Positions 9,708 to 19,029 of a stretch of DNA of 64,000 bases are shown piece after piece; within the stretch, counting starts at the first letter, position 1; the number at the start of each line of letters is the position of its first letter. A program made the translations under genes and the position numbers. The DNA is from Rubinisphaera margarita (GTDB lineage Bacteria > Planctomycetota > Planctomycetia > Planctomycetales > Planctomycetaceae): positions 186,001 through 250,000 of the forward strand of contig NZ_JAKFGB010000021.1 in the NCBI RefSeq assembly GCF_022267515.1, given 5' to 3'. The notes under the pieces were generated by a model, which saw only the letters and a list, made by a program, of their open reading frames with translations, did not search any database and was not told the DNA's origin.

Positions 9708-11423
9708 CTATTCAGAACGATACGGGCTGACGGACGCGAAAGTGGGGCCGATGCGAATCTCGTCGAAGTCGGTGGAGTAACGTCCTTCGATGAGAATCTC
9801 GTGCAATCGGAAATTGGGGGCGGTGAACTCCAACGCGGCTTCCGTTTCTTCGGGGACCGTCGACAGTTCAGGGTTCAACCAGACGCGAACCTGTTCGGCC
9901 TTCGGCTGGAAGCGAATTCGGACAACATAGAGGACCGCCTCGTCAGCTGGAATCTCACTTCCATACGGTCCGATGTATTCGCCGTTCGTCCGATCGATCT
10001 CCGCACTCCAGACACATTTCTCCGGGCCGGGGAGTCGACCGAGACGAATCCCGGTCTGATCATCTCCGAGGCGAAGGAACGCGTATCGATTCCCGCCTTC
10101 ACTGTCGTAAGATTGAGCCAGAAAGCTTAACCAGACTTCGGATCCGTCTGCGCCGACCCCTTGAGAATCGCGAAACTCGGCAGGCCAGGCGTCCGGATCG
10201 ATGCTTCGCCCGGCGCGACTCGTCTGTCCGTAAGAGGTTCGCAACTGGCCGCCGGATGTGCGAAGCAGTCGGCCGGCCTGATCTCGGAAGCTCAAACTCT
10301 CAATGCCTCGGCGATCCCCGGGGACATTCCAGCGAAGGGGAGCGTGATCGATACTGGAAGCAAGGCTGCCACTCTCCTGCCAGCATCCGGCCCAACCCCA
10401 GCCACCATGTTCGAGACTGATCCCCGCATGCGTGAACTCCGCAGACGTCGGCAACGTTTCGGGATAGTCGAAGCCTTCGTACACCAATGGTGCCTCAAGC
10501 AGTCGCGGAGGAGATGCGTTCAAGGCGGACCGCACGCGGCCTACTCTGTGTTCGACCCAGTCCGACTCGACCACAATCACTTTTCCTCCTTCGACCCAGA
10601 CCGACTGTCCGGCGAGAAGCGAATGACCATCTTCTGTTGCCCGCTCTGACTGTTGCCGAAACCGAACTTCGCCCTCGAGGACGGAGAGCACGGTTCCCGT
10701 TTCTGGCGATGTCCGCAGGACGAAGCTGGCTCGCTTCTCGATGAAAATAGTTGCATTGGCGGTTCGCAGCGACCAGACCGGACGAGTTTTGTCAGGAGTC
10801 CAGTTGACTGCACATGCCCCCTCCGTTACGGAGAGAATCGAAGAATCGAGCCGGGCGAAGCGAGCCGGTCCCTCGAGAACGAACTGGCATGAGCCGTCGA
10901 ACCGGTACTCGACGAGACCCGATGCCAGGGTCCATGGTTCGTCCGGAGTCCAGTCGGCGAATCGCGACGCGGGAGCGGCGGACGTCCAACGGACAGTTGA
11001 GGAGACGCGATGCTCGAGACGGACAGGCGGCGGCTGGGAAAGGTGTTCGAGATCTTTGGCCGCATCCAGACCGAGGCCTCGGTGCTGTGGCAGCAGTAAG
11101 ACGAGCGAAGTCGTAATTCCGGAAACAGCTGCGGCGATCAGCACGACCATACCCAGCAGAACCATCCAGCGCGGACTGGGTTGTTTTTCTGCCGGTGCTT
11201 GAATGAAGACGATATCGCTGCCGTTTCCGGCGACTCGATGAGTGTCCTGTTCCGACAGTTTGCGGCTGAGAAGAACGTGCAGCATGATACGCTGGAATGC
11301 GCGATCGGCGTTCTCGGGATCGTCGTGCAGCCATTCTGTCAGTTCGCTGGTCACTTCGGCGGAGAACTCGTCCTGTCCGTCGAGGTGATCATCGATGACG
11401 CGGAGAGCATCCGACTCTTTCAT
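9708..11423 (-). CDS. FecR-like anti-sigma/transducer membrane protein with C-terminal LamG-like domain
   Basis: 571 residues. The first ~80 resemble the cytoplasmic anti-sigma part of FecR-type proteins (WLHDDPENADRAFQRIMLH). One membrane helix follows (about 82-105, MVVLIAAAVSGITTSLVLLL), then a FecR-like beta domain (GLVEYRFDGSCQFVLEGPA; LSVLEGEVRFRQ; LLAGQSVWVEGG). The C-terminal ~270 residues look like a planctomycete concanavalin/LamG-like domain (LVYEGFDYPE...EVWLSFLAQSY). The start ATG overlaps the stop of the sigma gene (ATGA at 11420-11423), so translation is probably coupled. By analogy it should hold the sigma factor inactive until an extracytoplasmic signal arrives; the ligand is unknown. 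Confidence 0.82.
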   Translation of the reverse strand: MKESDALRVIDDHLDGQDEFSAEVTSELTEWLHDDPENADRAFQRIMLHVLLSRKLSEQDTHRVAGNGSDIVFIQAPAEKQPSPRWMVLLGMVVLIAAAVSGITTSLVLLLPQHRGLGLDAAKDLEHLSQPPPVRLEHRVSSTVRWTSAAPASRFADWTPDEPWTLASGLVEYRFDGSCQFVLEGPARFARLDSSILSVTEGACAVNWTPDKTRPVWSLRTANATIFIEKRASFVLRTSPETGTVLSVLEGEVRFRQQSERATEDGHSLLAGQSVWVEGGKVIVVESDWVEHRVGRVRSALNASPPRLLEAPLVYEGFDYPETLPTSAEFTHAGISLEHGGWGWAGCWQESGSLASSIDHAPLRWNVPGDRRGIESLSFRDQAGRLLRTSGGQLRTSYGQTSRAGRSIDPDAWPAEFRDSQGVGADGSEVWLSFLAQSYDSEGGNRYAFLRLGDDQTGIRLGRLPGPEKCVWSAEIDRTNGEYIGPYGSEIPADEAVLYVVRIRFQPKAEQVRVWLNPELSTVPEETEAALEFTAPNFRLHEILIEGRYSTDFDEIRIGPTFASVSPYRSE

Positions 11424-12067
11424 TTCTGGCCCTCCTGCTGCAACCGACTTTCAATGCACTTTCCCAGCGCCGTGCGGATGCGATGGAGCAGCACTCGAAC
11501 AGTTCCAGAGGACGTTTCCAGCTCATCGGCGATTCGAGCCGGAGACAAGCCTTCGCGATAGCGCAGGGTGATCAGTTTCCGGTTCTTGCTGCTCAGCGAT
11601 TTCAGGCATTCTTCAAGAGCATCGGATTGCTCCTGAAGTTTGAGTGACGCTCGACAGGCCGCTGCCGCGAGCGGTTCCAGCGCATCCCCGACAAGCAGAT
11701 GGCGATCCCGATAGGTGCGACGAAAAAAGTCGGCCGTTTTGATCTTCGCGATCCACAATGCCCACGGGGCGAACGGGCGACTGGGGTCGTAGTCTTCAAA
11801 TCGCCGGGAAACCTCCAGAGCGACTTCCTGAAGCACGTCGTCCGCATCGCAGGACTGAGGCAGGGACGCCAGCAGGAAGCCTTTCACGACCGGCTCCGCC
11901 TGAGACCAGAGTTCGTTCAGGGAGCTGCGGTTTGTGGTAATATCAGACAGGGTCGACGCGTTGTCTCGACTCATCGCAGTAGCGGCATGCTCGCCACGTT
12001 TCTCATTCTCAGACGCGGGGATCAGAACTGTCGTCGTCATCGTTCTCGTGTGCTGGCTGGAGGGCAA
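11420..12067 (-). CDS. ECF-type RNA polymerase sigma factor (planctomycete/Verrucomicrobium family)
   Basis: 215 residues. Region 2 is seen at CDADDVLQEVALEVSRRF...FAPWALWIAKIKTADFFRR, and region 4 at LSSKNRKLITLRYREGLSPARIADELETSSGTVRVLLHRIRTAL, which contains a helix-turn-helix. The N-terminal ~45 residues before region 2 are extra; an internal Met (residue 10) is an alternative start. It directs polymerase to a small regulon. The ATGA overlap with the FecR-like gene and the glycosidase next to it suggest a cell-surface signalling unit that controls glycan metabolism. The 250 bases between this gene and the divergent gene at 12318 should hold both promoters. Confidence 0.9.
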   Translation of the reverse strand: MPSSQHTRTMTTTVLIPASENEKRGEHAATAMSRDNASTLSDITTNRSSLNELWSQAEPVVKGFLLASLPQSCDADDVLQEVALEVSRRFEDYDPSRPFAPWALWIAKIKTADFFRRTYRDRHLLVGDALEPLAAAACRASLKLQEQSDALEECLKSLSSKNRKLITLRYREGLSPARIADELETSSGTVRVLLHRIRTALGKCIESRLQQEGQK

Positions 12068-12317
12068 AGGCTCGTCCTGATGGTCGCTTCAAGAGGAGAA
12101 TCGTTAACAGAAAAACTCGCCCGGCCCCGTATTCTGGCAATGAAAATGAAGATTGGATTAAGTTCTGATGGGCTGCTAACGATTTCGGCTCGTTCGCGAC
12201 AGATTGTGCGGACCGGGATACAAATGCCGGGCGTCTGTTCGCGTTCCCGGACGCGTGAACTGAAGAGCTTCGGTCCCGACGAAGCTGTGGTCGACGAGCG
12301 AAGCGAGCGAGGAAAGA

Positions 12318-13253
12318 ATGAGCGGGAGGAATAGATATCGATTCGGAAGGGTGATCCTGCCCGTCACTAAAGTTTCGATCCTCGCAGGGTGCCTGCTTTG
12401 CTTACAACCAGTTGCAGCGGAAGAACCTGAAGAGTTGATCGTCCAACTCGACAGTCCCCTTGAAGAGATCTCAATCGATCTCCCTCCCGTCGTCATCTGG
12501 ACGGAGCAGCGACAGGAACCGCGACCGCTGGCCACTTCGTATATGCGGGTCGATCTGCATTCTTCGCTGATCGACCTGTTCGTGATGGTCGGAGACGATC
12601 CCGACGGAGACGGACCGGCAGAAGCGACGCTGACCATGCCGGTCGACCTGATGAATCAAGGGGACGCTCTGGCTGCGGTCAACGCCAACGCGTTCAGCAA
12701 AGTTCATCCGGAAGATCGTTTTCTGCCGTGGAGCGAGGGGATGCACGTCAACATGATCGGCATGGCGGTGTCAGACGGGCAGTTCTGCAGCCCTCTCGAT
12801 AACCCTCGGTATTCCAACAGTCAGGTCGCCTTCTGGATCAATGCGTTGAGGGTGCCGCAGATCAGCCGCCCCGCCGAGTCGGTCGACGTCCGACAGGCGG
12901 TTGGAGATTTCTGTGCCGTTCTTATTCAGGACGGGCAGCTGATTCCCGAAGAAGGCGGACCTCGTCATCCGCGGACGGCTCTGGGTTTCGATGAATCGGA
13001 TCGATTTCTGCTGCTGGTTGTTGTCGATGGACGCCGGGATGGCTACAGCGATGGCATGACGATGCATGAACTGGCCAGGTTGCTGCAGGATCACGGCTGC
13101 CGGCACGCCATCAATCTGGACGGCGGCGGCAGCTCGATCATGCTGCATCGCGAGCAGAAATCGGAAGTCCCGGTCACGGTGAATCGGCCTTCCAGTGATG
13201 TTCATCGTCCAATTCCAGCCATGATCGGAGTGCGCCGCCGCGAGCGGCTGTAG
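12318..13253 (+). CDS. Phosphodiester glycosidase family protein (NAGPA-like), exported
   Basis: 311 residues starting at an ATG preceded by GAGGAAAG. The hydrophobic segment SILAGCLLCLQPVAA-EE is a signal peptide. Family motifs are complete: VNANAF near residue 115, HPRTALGF, LLVVVDGRRDGYSDGMTMHELA and NLDGGGSSIML. This family cleaves sugar-phosphodiester bonds; bacterial members act outside the cytoplasm on glycopolymers. It diverges from the sigma/FecR operon, whose third gene (8717) is its paralog with an altered active-site motif. Regulation by the neighbouring sigma factor is plausible but not shown. Confidence 0.87.
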   Translation: MSGRNRYRFGRVILPVTKVSILAGCLLCLQPVAAEEPEELIVQLDSPLEEISIDLPPVVIWTEQRQEPRPLATSYMRVDLHSSLIDLFVMVGDDPDGDGPAEATLTMPVDLMNQGDALAAVNANAFSKVHPEDRFLPWSEGMHVNMIGMAVSDGQFCSPLDNPRYSNSQVAFWINALRVPQISRPAESVDVRQAVGDFCAVLIQDGQLIPEEGGPRHPRTALGFDESDRFLLLVVVDGRRDGYSDGMTMHELARLLQDHGCRHAINLDGGGSSIMLHREQKSEVPVTVNRPSSDVHRPIPAMIGVRRRERL

Positions 13254-13357
13254 TCTTTCGGCCTCGCAGGTGCACGGAGCCTTCCTGTAGACGCGGTCTG
13301 AGACATCTTCCATAATCACCCGTTTTGAGCATTCTTCGGCTGGGGTGAGGAAGTTCG

Positions 13358-14482
13358 ATGTCGTTCTATTCCGCAATGATTCGTCCGCTGTTGTTTCGTC
13401 TCGATGCCGAACGGACGCACCACCTGACCGTGGAAGCGTGCCGTGTCGCAGGACGGATTCCGGGGACTGTCGGCGTCATGCGGGCGTGCTTCGAAGTTGA
13501 CGAACCGATGCTGCACACAGACGTCGCTGGACTTCGTTTCAGTAATCCCATCGGTCTCGCGGCGGGATGGGACAAGAGCGGACGGGCGCTGCGGATCATT
13601 GATGCGATGGGCTTCGGATTTGCCGAAATTGGATCGGTCTCGGCGCGACCCTCAACGGGCAATCCCAGGCCCCGCCTGTTCCGTCTTCCCGAGGAGCGGG
13701 CGATCATCGTGAACTATGGCCTGCCGAACGACGGTGCAGAGTGCATTGCTAAGCGACTGGAAGCTCATTGTCCGAAGCATCCCCTGGGAGTGAATCTCGT
13801 CAGGACGAATCGCGGAGCCGAGGCATCGGCTGACAGTGCCGACGAGATTCTGGATGACTACGCATACTCGGCATCGCTGACGCATCAGCATTCCAGCTAC
13901 TTGATGCTCAACCTGAGTTGTCCCAACGCTGAAGGGGGGCGGGAATTCTTCGATCAGTCCGGTACGATCAAACTTCTCCTCGATCGCCTTGTTCCGCTGG
14001 AGATGAATTGTCCGGTCTTTCTGAAAGTGGCTCCGAACGACAGTCCCGCCCGAATCCAGCGGCTGCTGGAAGAGTGTGAGGAATTCCCGTTCGTTCGAGG
14101 ATTCTGCTTCAATCTCCCCGCCGGCAAACCGGATTCACTCGCTCTGACGATTGCCAGAGACAGATTGGCCAACCGTCCGGGAGCGGTGGCTGGTGCTCCT
14201 GTCGCAGGACTGATCAATCGCTGTATCGCACGGCTCTATCGCGAAATGGATCAGGGACGGTACGTAATCATCGGAACCGGCGGAATTCTCGATGCGGAAG
14301 AGGCTTATCTCAAACTTCGTCTGGGAGCCTCGCTGGTTCAGCTTTACACAGCCCTCATCTATGAAGGCCCGTCTGTTCCAAAGACCATCTGCCGTGAACT
14401 CGTCCGACTGTTGAAACGCGATGGCTTCGAGAGCGTCGCTGAAGCGGTTGGCACCGGAAACGTCGCACACGCTCGCGATTGA
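13358..14482 (+). CDS. pyrD: Dihydroorotate dehydrogenase, class 2-like (quinone-type), with a Cys at the usual Ser position
   Basis: 374 residues starting at an ATG after GGGTGAGGA. The N-terminus (MIRPLLFRLDAERTHHLTVEA) matches the short membrane-associated helix pair of class 2 enzymes. Core motifs follow: AAGWDKSG (K73), GFGFAEIGSVSARP, GNPRPRLFRL and C-terminal IGTGGI. It would oxidise dihydroorotate to orotate in pyrimidine synthesis, passing electrons to quinone. Oddities: the catalytic-base segment reads NLSCPN (C188) where class 2 enzymes normally have NxSSPNTPG with Ser, and the conserved N-R-M-G-F segment reads VNYGLPNDG. The Cys is typical of class 1 enzymes and of some dihydropyrimidine dehydrogenases. 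The overall fold call is firm; the exact substrate is slightly less so. Confidence 0.85.
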   Translation: MSFYSAMIRPLLFRLDAERTHHLTVEACRVAGRIPGTVGVMRACFEVDEPMLHTDVAGLRFSNPIGLAAGWDKSGRALRIIDAMGFGFAEIGSVSARPSTGNPRPRLFRLPEERAIIVNYGLPNDGAECIAKRLEAHCPKHPLGVNLVRTNRGAEASADSADEILDDYAYSASLTHQHSSYLMLNLSCPNAEGGREFFDQSGTIKLLLDRLVPLEMNCPVFLKVAPNDSPARIQRLLEECEEFPFVRGFCFNLPAGKPDSLALTIARDRLANRPGAVAGAPVAGLINRCIARLYREMDQGRYVIIGTGGILDAEEAYLKLRLGASLVQLYTALIYEGPSVPKTICRELVRLLKRDGFESVAEAVGTGNVAHARD

Positions 14483-14535
14483 TCGAAGAACGCCGAGCTG
14501 ACCGGGCGGCCGCGATTTCTATTGAACAAGAATGA

Positions 14536-15438
14536 CTACGAGCAATGACCTGCAAGGTCGGGACGGCTTTTAACAAGAGTGACCTCATTGCCGCTCGCGC
14601 TGTAGGAAACGTGATCCAGAAAGGATCTCATCAGCATTACGCCACGTCCACTGGGGCGGAGGAGGTTCTCGGGGTCTGTTGGATCCGGGAGCGTGGAGGG
14701 GTCAAATCCGGGGCCTTCGTCTCGAATGACAAACCGGGCATCGGAGGGAGACAGGTTGACCGTCACGTGGACCCGCCGGTCCCGATACGGATGTTTCCTC
14801 ATTCGTTCCTGACCGAGTTGGTGGTAATCGTTGTTCCCACCTTCCCGCAGTTTCGAGTCGAGTTCGAGGTTGCCATGGTCGGTGGCGTTGATGAGAGCTT
14901 CCGCCAGAGCGGTCGAAATTCGGAGCAGCGTCGAGTTGTCGCAGAAGCCGAGTCGCGTCATGCTCTCGCCGATAAAGCTGATCAGAGCCTGAGAGCCACC
15001 CGGTTCATAACCGAGAATGAAGCGGCATTCAGTTGTCTGGTGAAATTGACGAACGAGCTCCCGCTGCTGTTCGGCGCTGATCACCGAGATCACGGTCTGC
15101 AGAGCCTGCTGAAGGTTCTCGCGGAAGTTTGCCTTGGGAACGTAACTCGAGGCGCCGGCCTGCAGCGCTTCCACGGCAATCTGCTCACTGCCGTACGCGG
15201 TCATCAGGATGATCGGCAGCGCCGGATGAGACACATTGAGGCTCTTGACCAGCGCCAGCCCGTCGATTTTGGGCATATTCAGATCGGTCAGCACGATGTC
15301 CGGACGGTCCTGGCGAATCTTGTCGAGCGCTTCCTGACCATCCACAGCATACAGCGGAATGCATCCCGCTTTCTGCACCCACGTGCCCGCGATCTGGCGG
15401 TCCAGTGCGGAGTCATCGACAATCAATACCCTGCTCAC
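14536..15438 (-). CDS. Response regulator receiver fused to an RsbW-like ATPase domain
   Basis: 300 residues. Residues 1-120 are a CheY-type receiver with acidic pair D8/D9, phospho-acceptor D52 (LTDLNMPK) and K102. After a linker, residues ~165-295 form a GHKL ATP-binding domain (ALAEALINATDHGN as N-box, DEGPGFDP as G1, GRGVMLMRSF), resembling serine-kinase anti-sigma factors such as RsbW. It starts 24 bases after the hybrid kinase gene and is probably its co-transcribed output. Phosphorylation of D52 would control the ATPase or anti-sigma part. No RsbV-like antagonist is nearby, so the downstream target is unknown. Confidence 0.88.
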   Translation of the reverse strand: MSRVLIVDDSALDRQIAGTWVQKAGCIPLYAVDGQEALDKIRQDRPDIVLTDLNMPKIDGLALVKSLNVSHPALPIILMTAYGSEQIAVEALQAGASSYVPKANFRENLQQALQTVISVISAEQQRELVRQFHQTTECRFILGYEPGGSQALISFIGESMTRLGFCDNSTLLRISTALAEALINATDHGNLELDSKLREGGNNDYHQLGQERMRKHPYRDRRVHVTVNLSPSDARFVIRDEGPGFDPSTLPDPTDPENLLRPSGRGVMLMRSFLDHVSYSASGNEVTLVKSRPDLAGHCS

Positions 15439-15462
15439 GGCTGTCTCTCCATGTTGTGGTTC

Positions 15463-18400
15463 TCAATTCTGTGGAACGAGTCTGGAGCCCAGGGCTTCAG
15501 ACATCTCTTGTATGGACGCCTGCAGCGAATCCAGCAGGCGTCCAGCTTCTTCCAGGTTCTGTTCGGCGGCGGCATGTTCGACAGCTTGAGCCGATTCCTG
15601 CAACCGGTTGGCCCCGAAATTCCTTCCCGCTGATTTGATGGTATGCGCGTACCGTCGCGCTTCGGTTGCGTTGTGGCTTTCAATGGATTCCACCAGGCCC
15701 GCGCTGAGTTTCGGTAGCTCGTCGAGGCAAGTGAGGATCAACGCCTGCAGCAGATCTTCGTCGCCATCGACAACTCTCAGCACATGGTCCCAGTTCACGA
15801 CAGTTGACTTCGCGAGGACATTGTTGTTCGCTGCGGGCGGGCCTGTGTTGTTCAAATCGGTTGACGGATCCTTGTCCCCGAAAAGCGGGACCAGAACGGC
15901 GTGCAGTTCGTTCTTCCGCACTGGCTTCGAAACATACTCATCCATTCCGGCGTCGAGACACTTCTCCCGGTCGCCCTGCATGGCGCGGGCCGTCATCGCG
16001 ATAATGAGAATGTGCTCACCGGATTTCTGCTCCTCCTCGCGAATGGCTCGCGTGGCTTCAAGACCGTCCATTTCCGGCATCTGAACATCCATGAGAATCA
16101 AGTCGAACTGATACTGCCTCCACTGTTCGAGAGCCAGTTTCCCGTTCGAGGCGATCGTGACGGTATGTCCCCACTTCGTGAGCAGGGAGCGCGCGAGAAG
16201 CTGGTTCGCGAGTCCGTCCTCGGCGACAAGAATCTGCAGCGGAGGAATCCGCTCGTGATCGGGCTTCGTTTCCGATTCCGGAACGGCCTCAACGTTCCTT
16301 CCGACGGCTTCGAGAATGGATTCGAGTAGCTCCGACTGCTTCACCGGTTTCATCATGTGTCCGTCGATTCCCAGATCCTCACAGCGGGCGATGTCGCCGG
16401 CTCGCCCTCCGGAGGTCAACATAATGATCCGTGTCTCCTCCAGACCTTCGATCCCGCGAAGATGGTGCACCAGCTCGAATCCATCCATCTCGGGCATGTT
16501 GACGTCGCTGAGAATCAGTGGAATCGGTTCGTCATTCCGAACGCGGTCGCGTAACAACTCGATGGCCTTTCTTCCGCTTTCGACGGTGGTCACGGGCATT
16601 CCCCAGCTCTCGAGCATCTCCTTCAGGATTCGCCGATTGAGTTCGTTGTCATCGACGACGAGGACATAAACGTCTTTCAGATCGGGCGGCTCCAGGGGAA
16701 TGGCGTCCTCCGGCTGTTCGGACACGGGAAACTCAGCCGTAAAGGAGAACGTGCTCCCTTGCCCGGGGATGCTTGTGGCCCAGAGCTCGCCATGGAAGGC
16801 CTCGATGACACGCCGCGTGATTGCCAGGCCCAAACCGGTGCCCCCGTACTGCCGCGTGGTTGATGTATCGGCCTGTTCGAAAGGAGCAAACACCCTGTCC
16901 AGTTTTTCCGGAGAGATTCCCACGCCGGTATCGCGAACCGAGCCGCGCAAGCGAGCCCGACCGGCGTGAACGGGCTCTTCGAGTTCAATATCGACGAAGA
17001 CTTCTCCTTCGGAGGTGAACTTAATCGCGTTGCCAATCAGATTGACGAGGACCTGTCGGAGTCGTACCGGATCACCGCGAAGGTACCTGGGTACGCTCGG
17101 TTGAACTCGCCAGGCGATCTCCAATCCTTTCGCATGTCCGCGGAGCGCTAACGATTTCAGCGTGTCTCCGACCTCTTCGCAGAGATCAAAAGGAATCGAT
17201 TCCAATTCCAGTTTGCCGGCTTCGATCTTAGAGAAATCGAGAATCTGATTGATGATTGCGAGCAGAGTTTCAGCGGACTCCAGCACGATTGTGATGTAGT
17301 CACGCTGCGTTCCATTCAGATCGGTATCGAGCACGAGTTCCGACATCCCAATGATCGCGTTCATCGGAGTACGAATCTCGTGACTCATATTGGCCAGGAA
17401 ATCGCTCTTCGCCTGATTGGCCTGCTCGGCCGCCTCCTTGGCTCTTCGCAAGGTCTCTTCGGCCTGCTTGAGGAGCGTTATCTCGAACACGGTGACAAGC
17501 ACGACCTGTTCGTCGTCAAGCATGATCGGATTCAGACCGAGTTCAGCGGGAAACTCGCTGCCATCCCGGCGCCGGCACATGAGCTCCTGTCCGGAGCCCA
17601 TCTTCTGGATCGACGAATCGCTCCAGTAGTCGGCTCGCTTCTGTTCATGCTCTGTTCGAGGATGTTGCGGCACGAGCAGTTCGACGGGTTGTCCGATCAT
17701 TTCCTCGCAGGAATAGCCGAAGGTCGTCTCCGCAGCCGTGTTGGCAACGCGAATAAGCCCATCCCGATCGACGAGCAGAATCGGAGTCGGAGCGGCGTTA
17801 ACCACAGTTCGGGCGCGTTCTTCAGCTCGCTTGATCGTGGTGACATCGTGCGAGATCCCAAATGATCCCACCACATTCCCGTCGCTGTCTCGCAGGGGAA
17901 TCTTTGTCGTGAGCACTGTCGAACTGGTGCCGTCCGGCCAGTGGGGATGTTCTTCTTTTCCGAAGAGCGATTCTTCCGATCGCATCAGCTTCTCTTCGTC
18001 GGCCTTCGCCTGAGCGGCGTATTCGGTCGGGAAGAAATCGGCATCCGTGTGTCCAATCACATCTTCAGGCGAGCAGCCGAGTCGCTGGGCGAGGGTGTAG
18101 CTGACGCGTGTAAAGCGGGCCTCTCTGTCCTTGAAGTAAATCGCATCGGGGAGATGTTCCAACAGCTTCTGCAACAGGAAACGCTCGTGGCTGAGTTCTT
18201 GTGTCCGTTCTTCCACCGTCTGATCCAGCGTGCGGTTCAGTTCGTGCAGCTGATGATTCATCTCGAGGATCTCGTTCTCGGCTTGGAGGTAAGCTCGTAC
18301 GGCGAAAGCGAGGGCGGCCAGATAGGCTGCCATTCTCAGGATGTGCCACCACCACCAGGCAGCATCCCAAAGAGCGGAGAACTCGAAGAGGATGCCGGCC

Positions 18401-19029
18401 GCGCCGAAAAGAACGGTATGTACGGCGAACAACCAGTCCTCGTGACTGTTTCTCGCCAGGAAGCGCTTCGCAAAGAAGCTGCCCGCGATCAGGAAGCCGA
18501 TGCCCCCACCGATGTTGAGTAATCGGGCAAAGAGAGTGAAGTCTCCATCGACGACCATGGCGGGAATGGTTGAGTGGGAGACGCATGAGAGGACACCGAA
18601 AATCGTGGTGCTGGCTACGACGACGAACGGAAACGCTCTCGGTCCCGGATTGATCGCAGGCAGCCGACGGACCCAGACCAGGGCGAACAACGATCCGCCC
18701 ACGAAAGTCGCCGTGCTGTGCAGCCAGACAAACGTGTTGCCGACGTCGACAGCGGCGTGGAACAGATCCAGGATTCCCATCCCGGCCAGTGCCGCGGCCA
18801 TCCAGGGATAGTGAGCATTGTCCTCTTTTCCCGACTGTTCGACGGTGAGAATCGCGGCAATAGCAATTGCCAGCAGACCACCGCAGGCTTCAAAGAGAGA
18901 ATGGATCGGAAGGTTCGCGAAGCGGGAGTCGGGAAGAAAGACAGAAGAGACGAGGCTGCCCAACAGGGGCAATACCAGCGACAATGTGACGCCAAAGGCA
19001 ATCCACTGAACCCGCGATTGAACTCGCAT
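15463..19029 (-). CDS. Hybrid sensor histidine kinase: membrane sensor, two PAS, HisKA-HATPase, two receivers, HPt
   Basis: 1188 residues. Residues 1-245 form seven or so membrane helices (an integral sensor), then a coiled coil (QAENEILEMNHQLHELNRTL). PAS domains lie at about 275-395 and 400-520. The phospho-acceptor is H550 in DFLANMSHEIRTPMNAI. The ATPase has NLIGNAIKF, DTGVGIS and GGTGLGL. Receiver aspartates are D842 (LSDVNMPEMDG) and D981 (LMDVQMPEMDG). An HPt domain carries H1129 (AHTIKSAGRNFGA). All relay residues are present, so a full four-step phosphorelay is possible. The response regulator-ATPase gene follows after 24 bases. The signal is unknown; PAS domains and the membrane sensor suggest redox or a small molecule. 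Confidence 0.93.
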   Translation of the reverse strand: MRVQSRVQWIAFGVTLSLVLPLLGSLVSSVFLPDSRFANLPIHSLFEACGGLLAIAIAAILTVEQSGKEDNAHYPWMAAALAGMGILDLFHAAVDVGNTFVWLHSTATFVGGSLFALVWVRRLPAINPGPRAFPFVVVASTTIFGVLSCVSHSTIPAMVVDGDFTLFARLLNIGGGIGFLIAGSFFAKRFLARNSHEDWLFAVHTVLFGAAGILFEFSALWDAAWWWWHILRMAAYLAALAFAVRAYLQAENEILEMNHQLHELNRTLDQTVEERTQELSHERFLLQKLLEHLPDAIYFKDREARFTRVSYTLAQRLGCSPEDVIGHTDADFFPTEYAAQAKADEEKLMRSEESLFGKEEHPHWPDGTSSTVLTTKIPLRDSDGNVVGSFGISHDVTTIKRAEERARTVVNAAPTPILLVDRDGLIRVANTAAETTFGYSCEEMIGQPVELLVPQHPRTEHEQKRADYWSDSSIQKMGSGQELMCRRRDGSEFPAELGLNPIMLDDEQVVLVTVFEITLLKQAEETLRRAKEAAEQANQAKSDFLANMSHEIRTPMNAIIGMSELVLDTDLNGTQRDYITIVLESAETLLAIINQILDFSKIEAGKLELESIPFDLCEEVGDTLKSLALRGHAKGLEIAWRVQPSVPRYLRGDPVRLRQVLVNLIGNAIKFTSEGEVFVDIELEEPVHAGRARLRGSVRDTGVGISPEKLDRVFAPFEQADTSTTRQYGGTGLGLAITRRVIEAFHGELWATSIPGQGSTFSFTAEFPVSEQPEDAIPLEPPDLKDVYVLVVDDNELNRRILKEMLESWGMPVTTVESGRKAIELLRDRVRNDEPIPLILSDVNMPEMDGFELVHHLRGIEGLEETRIIMLTSGGRAGDIARCEDLGIDGHMMKPVKQSELLESILEAVGRNVEAVPESETKPDHERIPPLQILVAEDGLANQLLARSLLTKWGHTVTIASNGKLALEQWRQYQFDLILMDVQMPEMDGLEATRAIREEEQKSGEHILIIAMTARAMQGDREKCLDAGMDEYVSKPVRKNELHAVLVPLFGDKDPSTDLNNTGPPAANNNVLAKSTVVNWDHVLRVVDGDEDLLQALILTCLDELPKLSAGLVESIESHNATEARRYAHTIKSAGRNFGANRLQESAQAVEHAAAEQNLEEAGRLLDSLQASIQEMSEALGSRLVPQN

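Noticed and set aside
14545..15633. Open frame of 362 codons on the plus strand over the response regulator gene
   Set aside because: The minus-strand receiver and ATPase motifs are complete, so this is a shadow.
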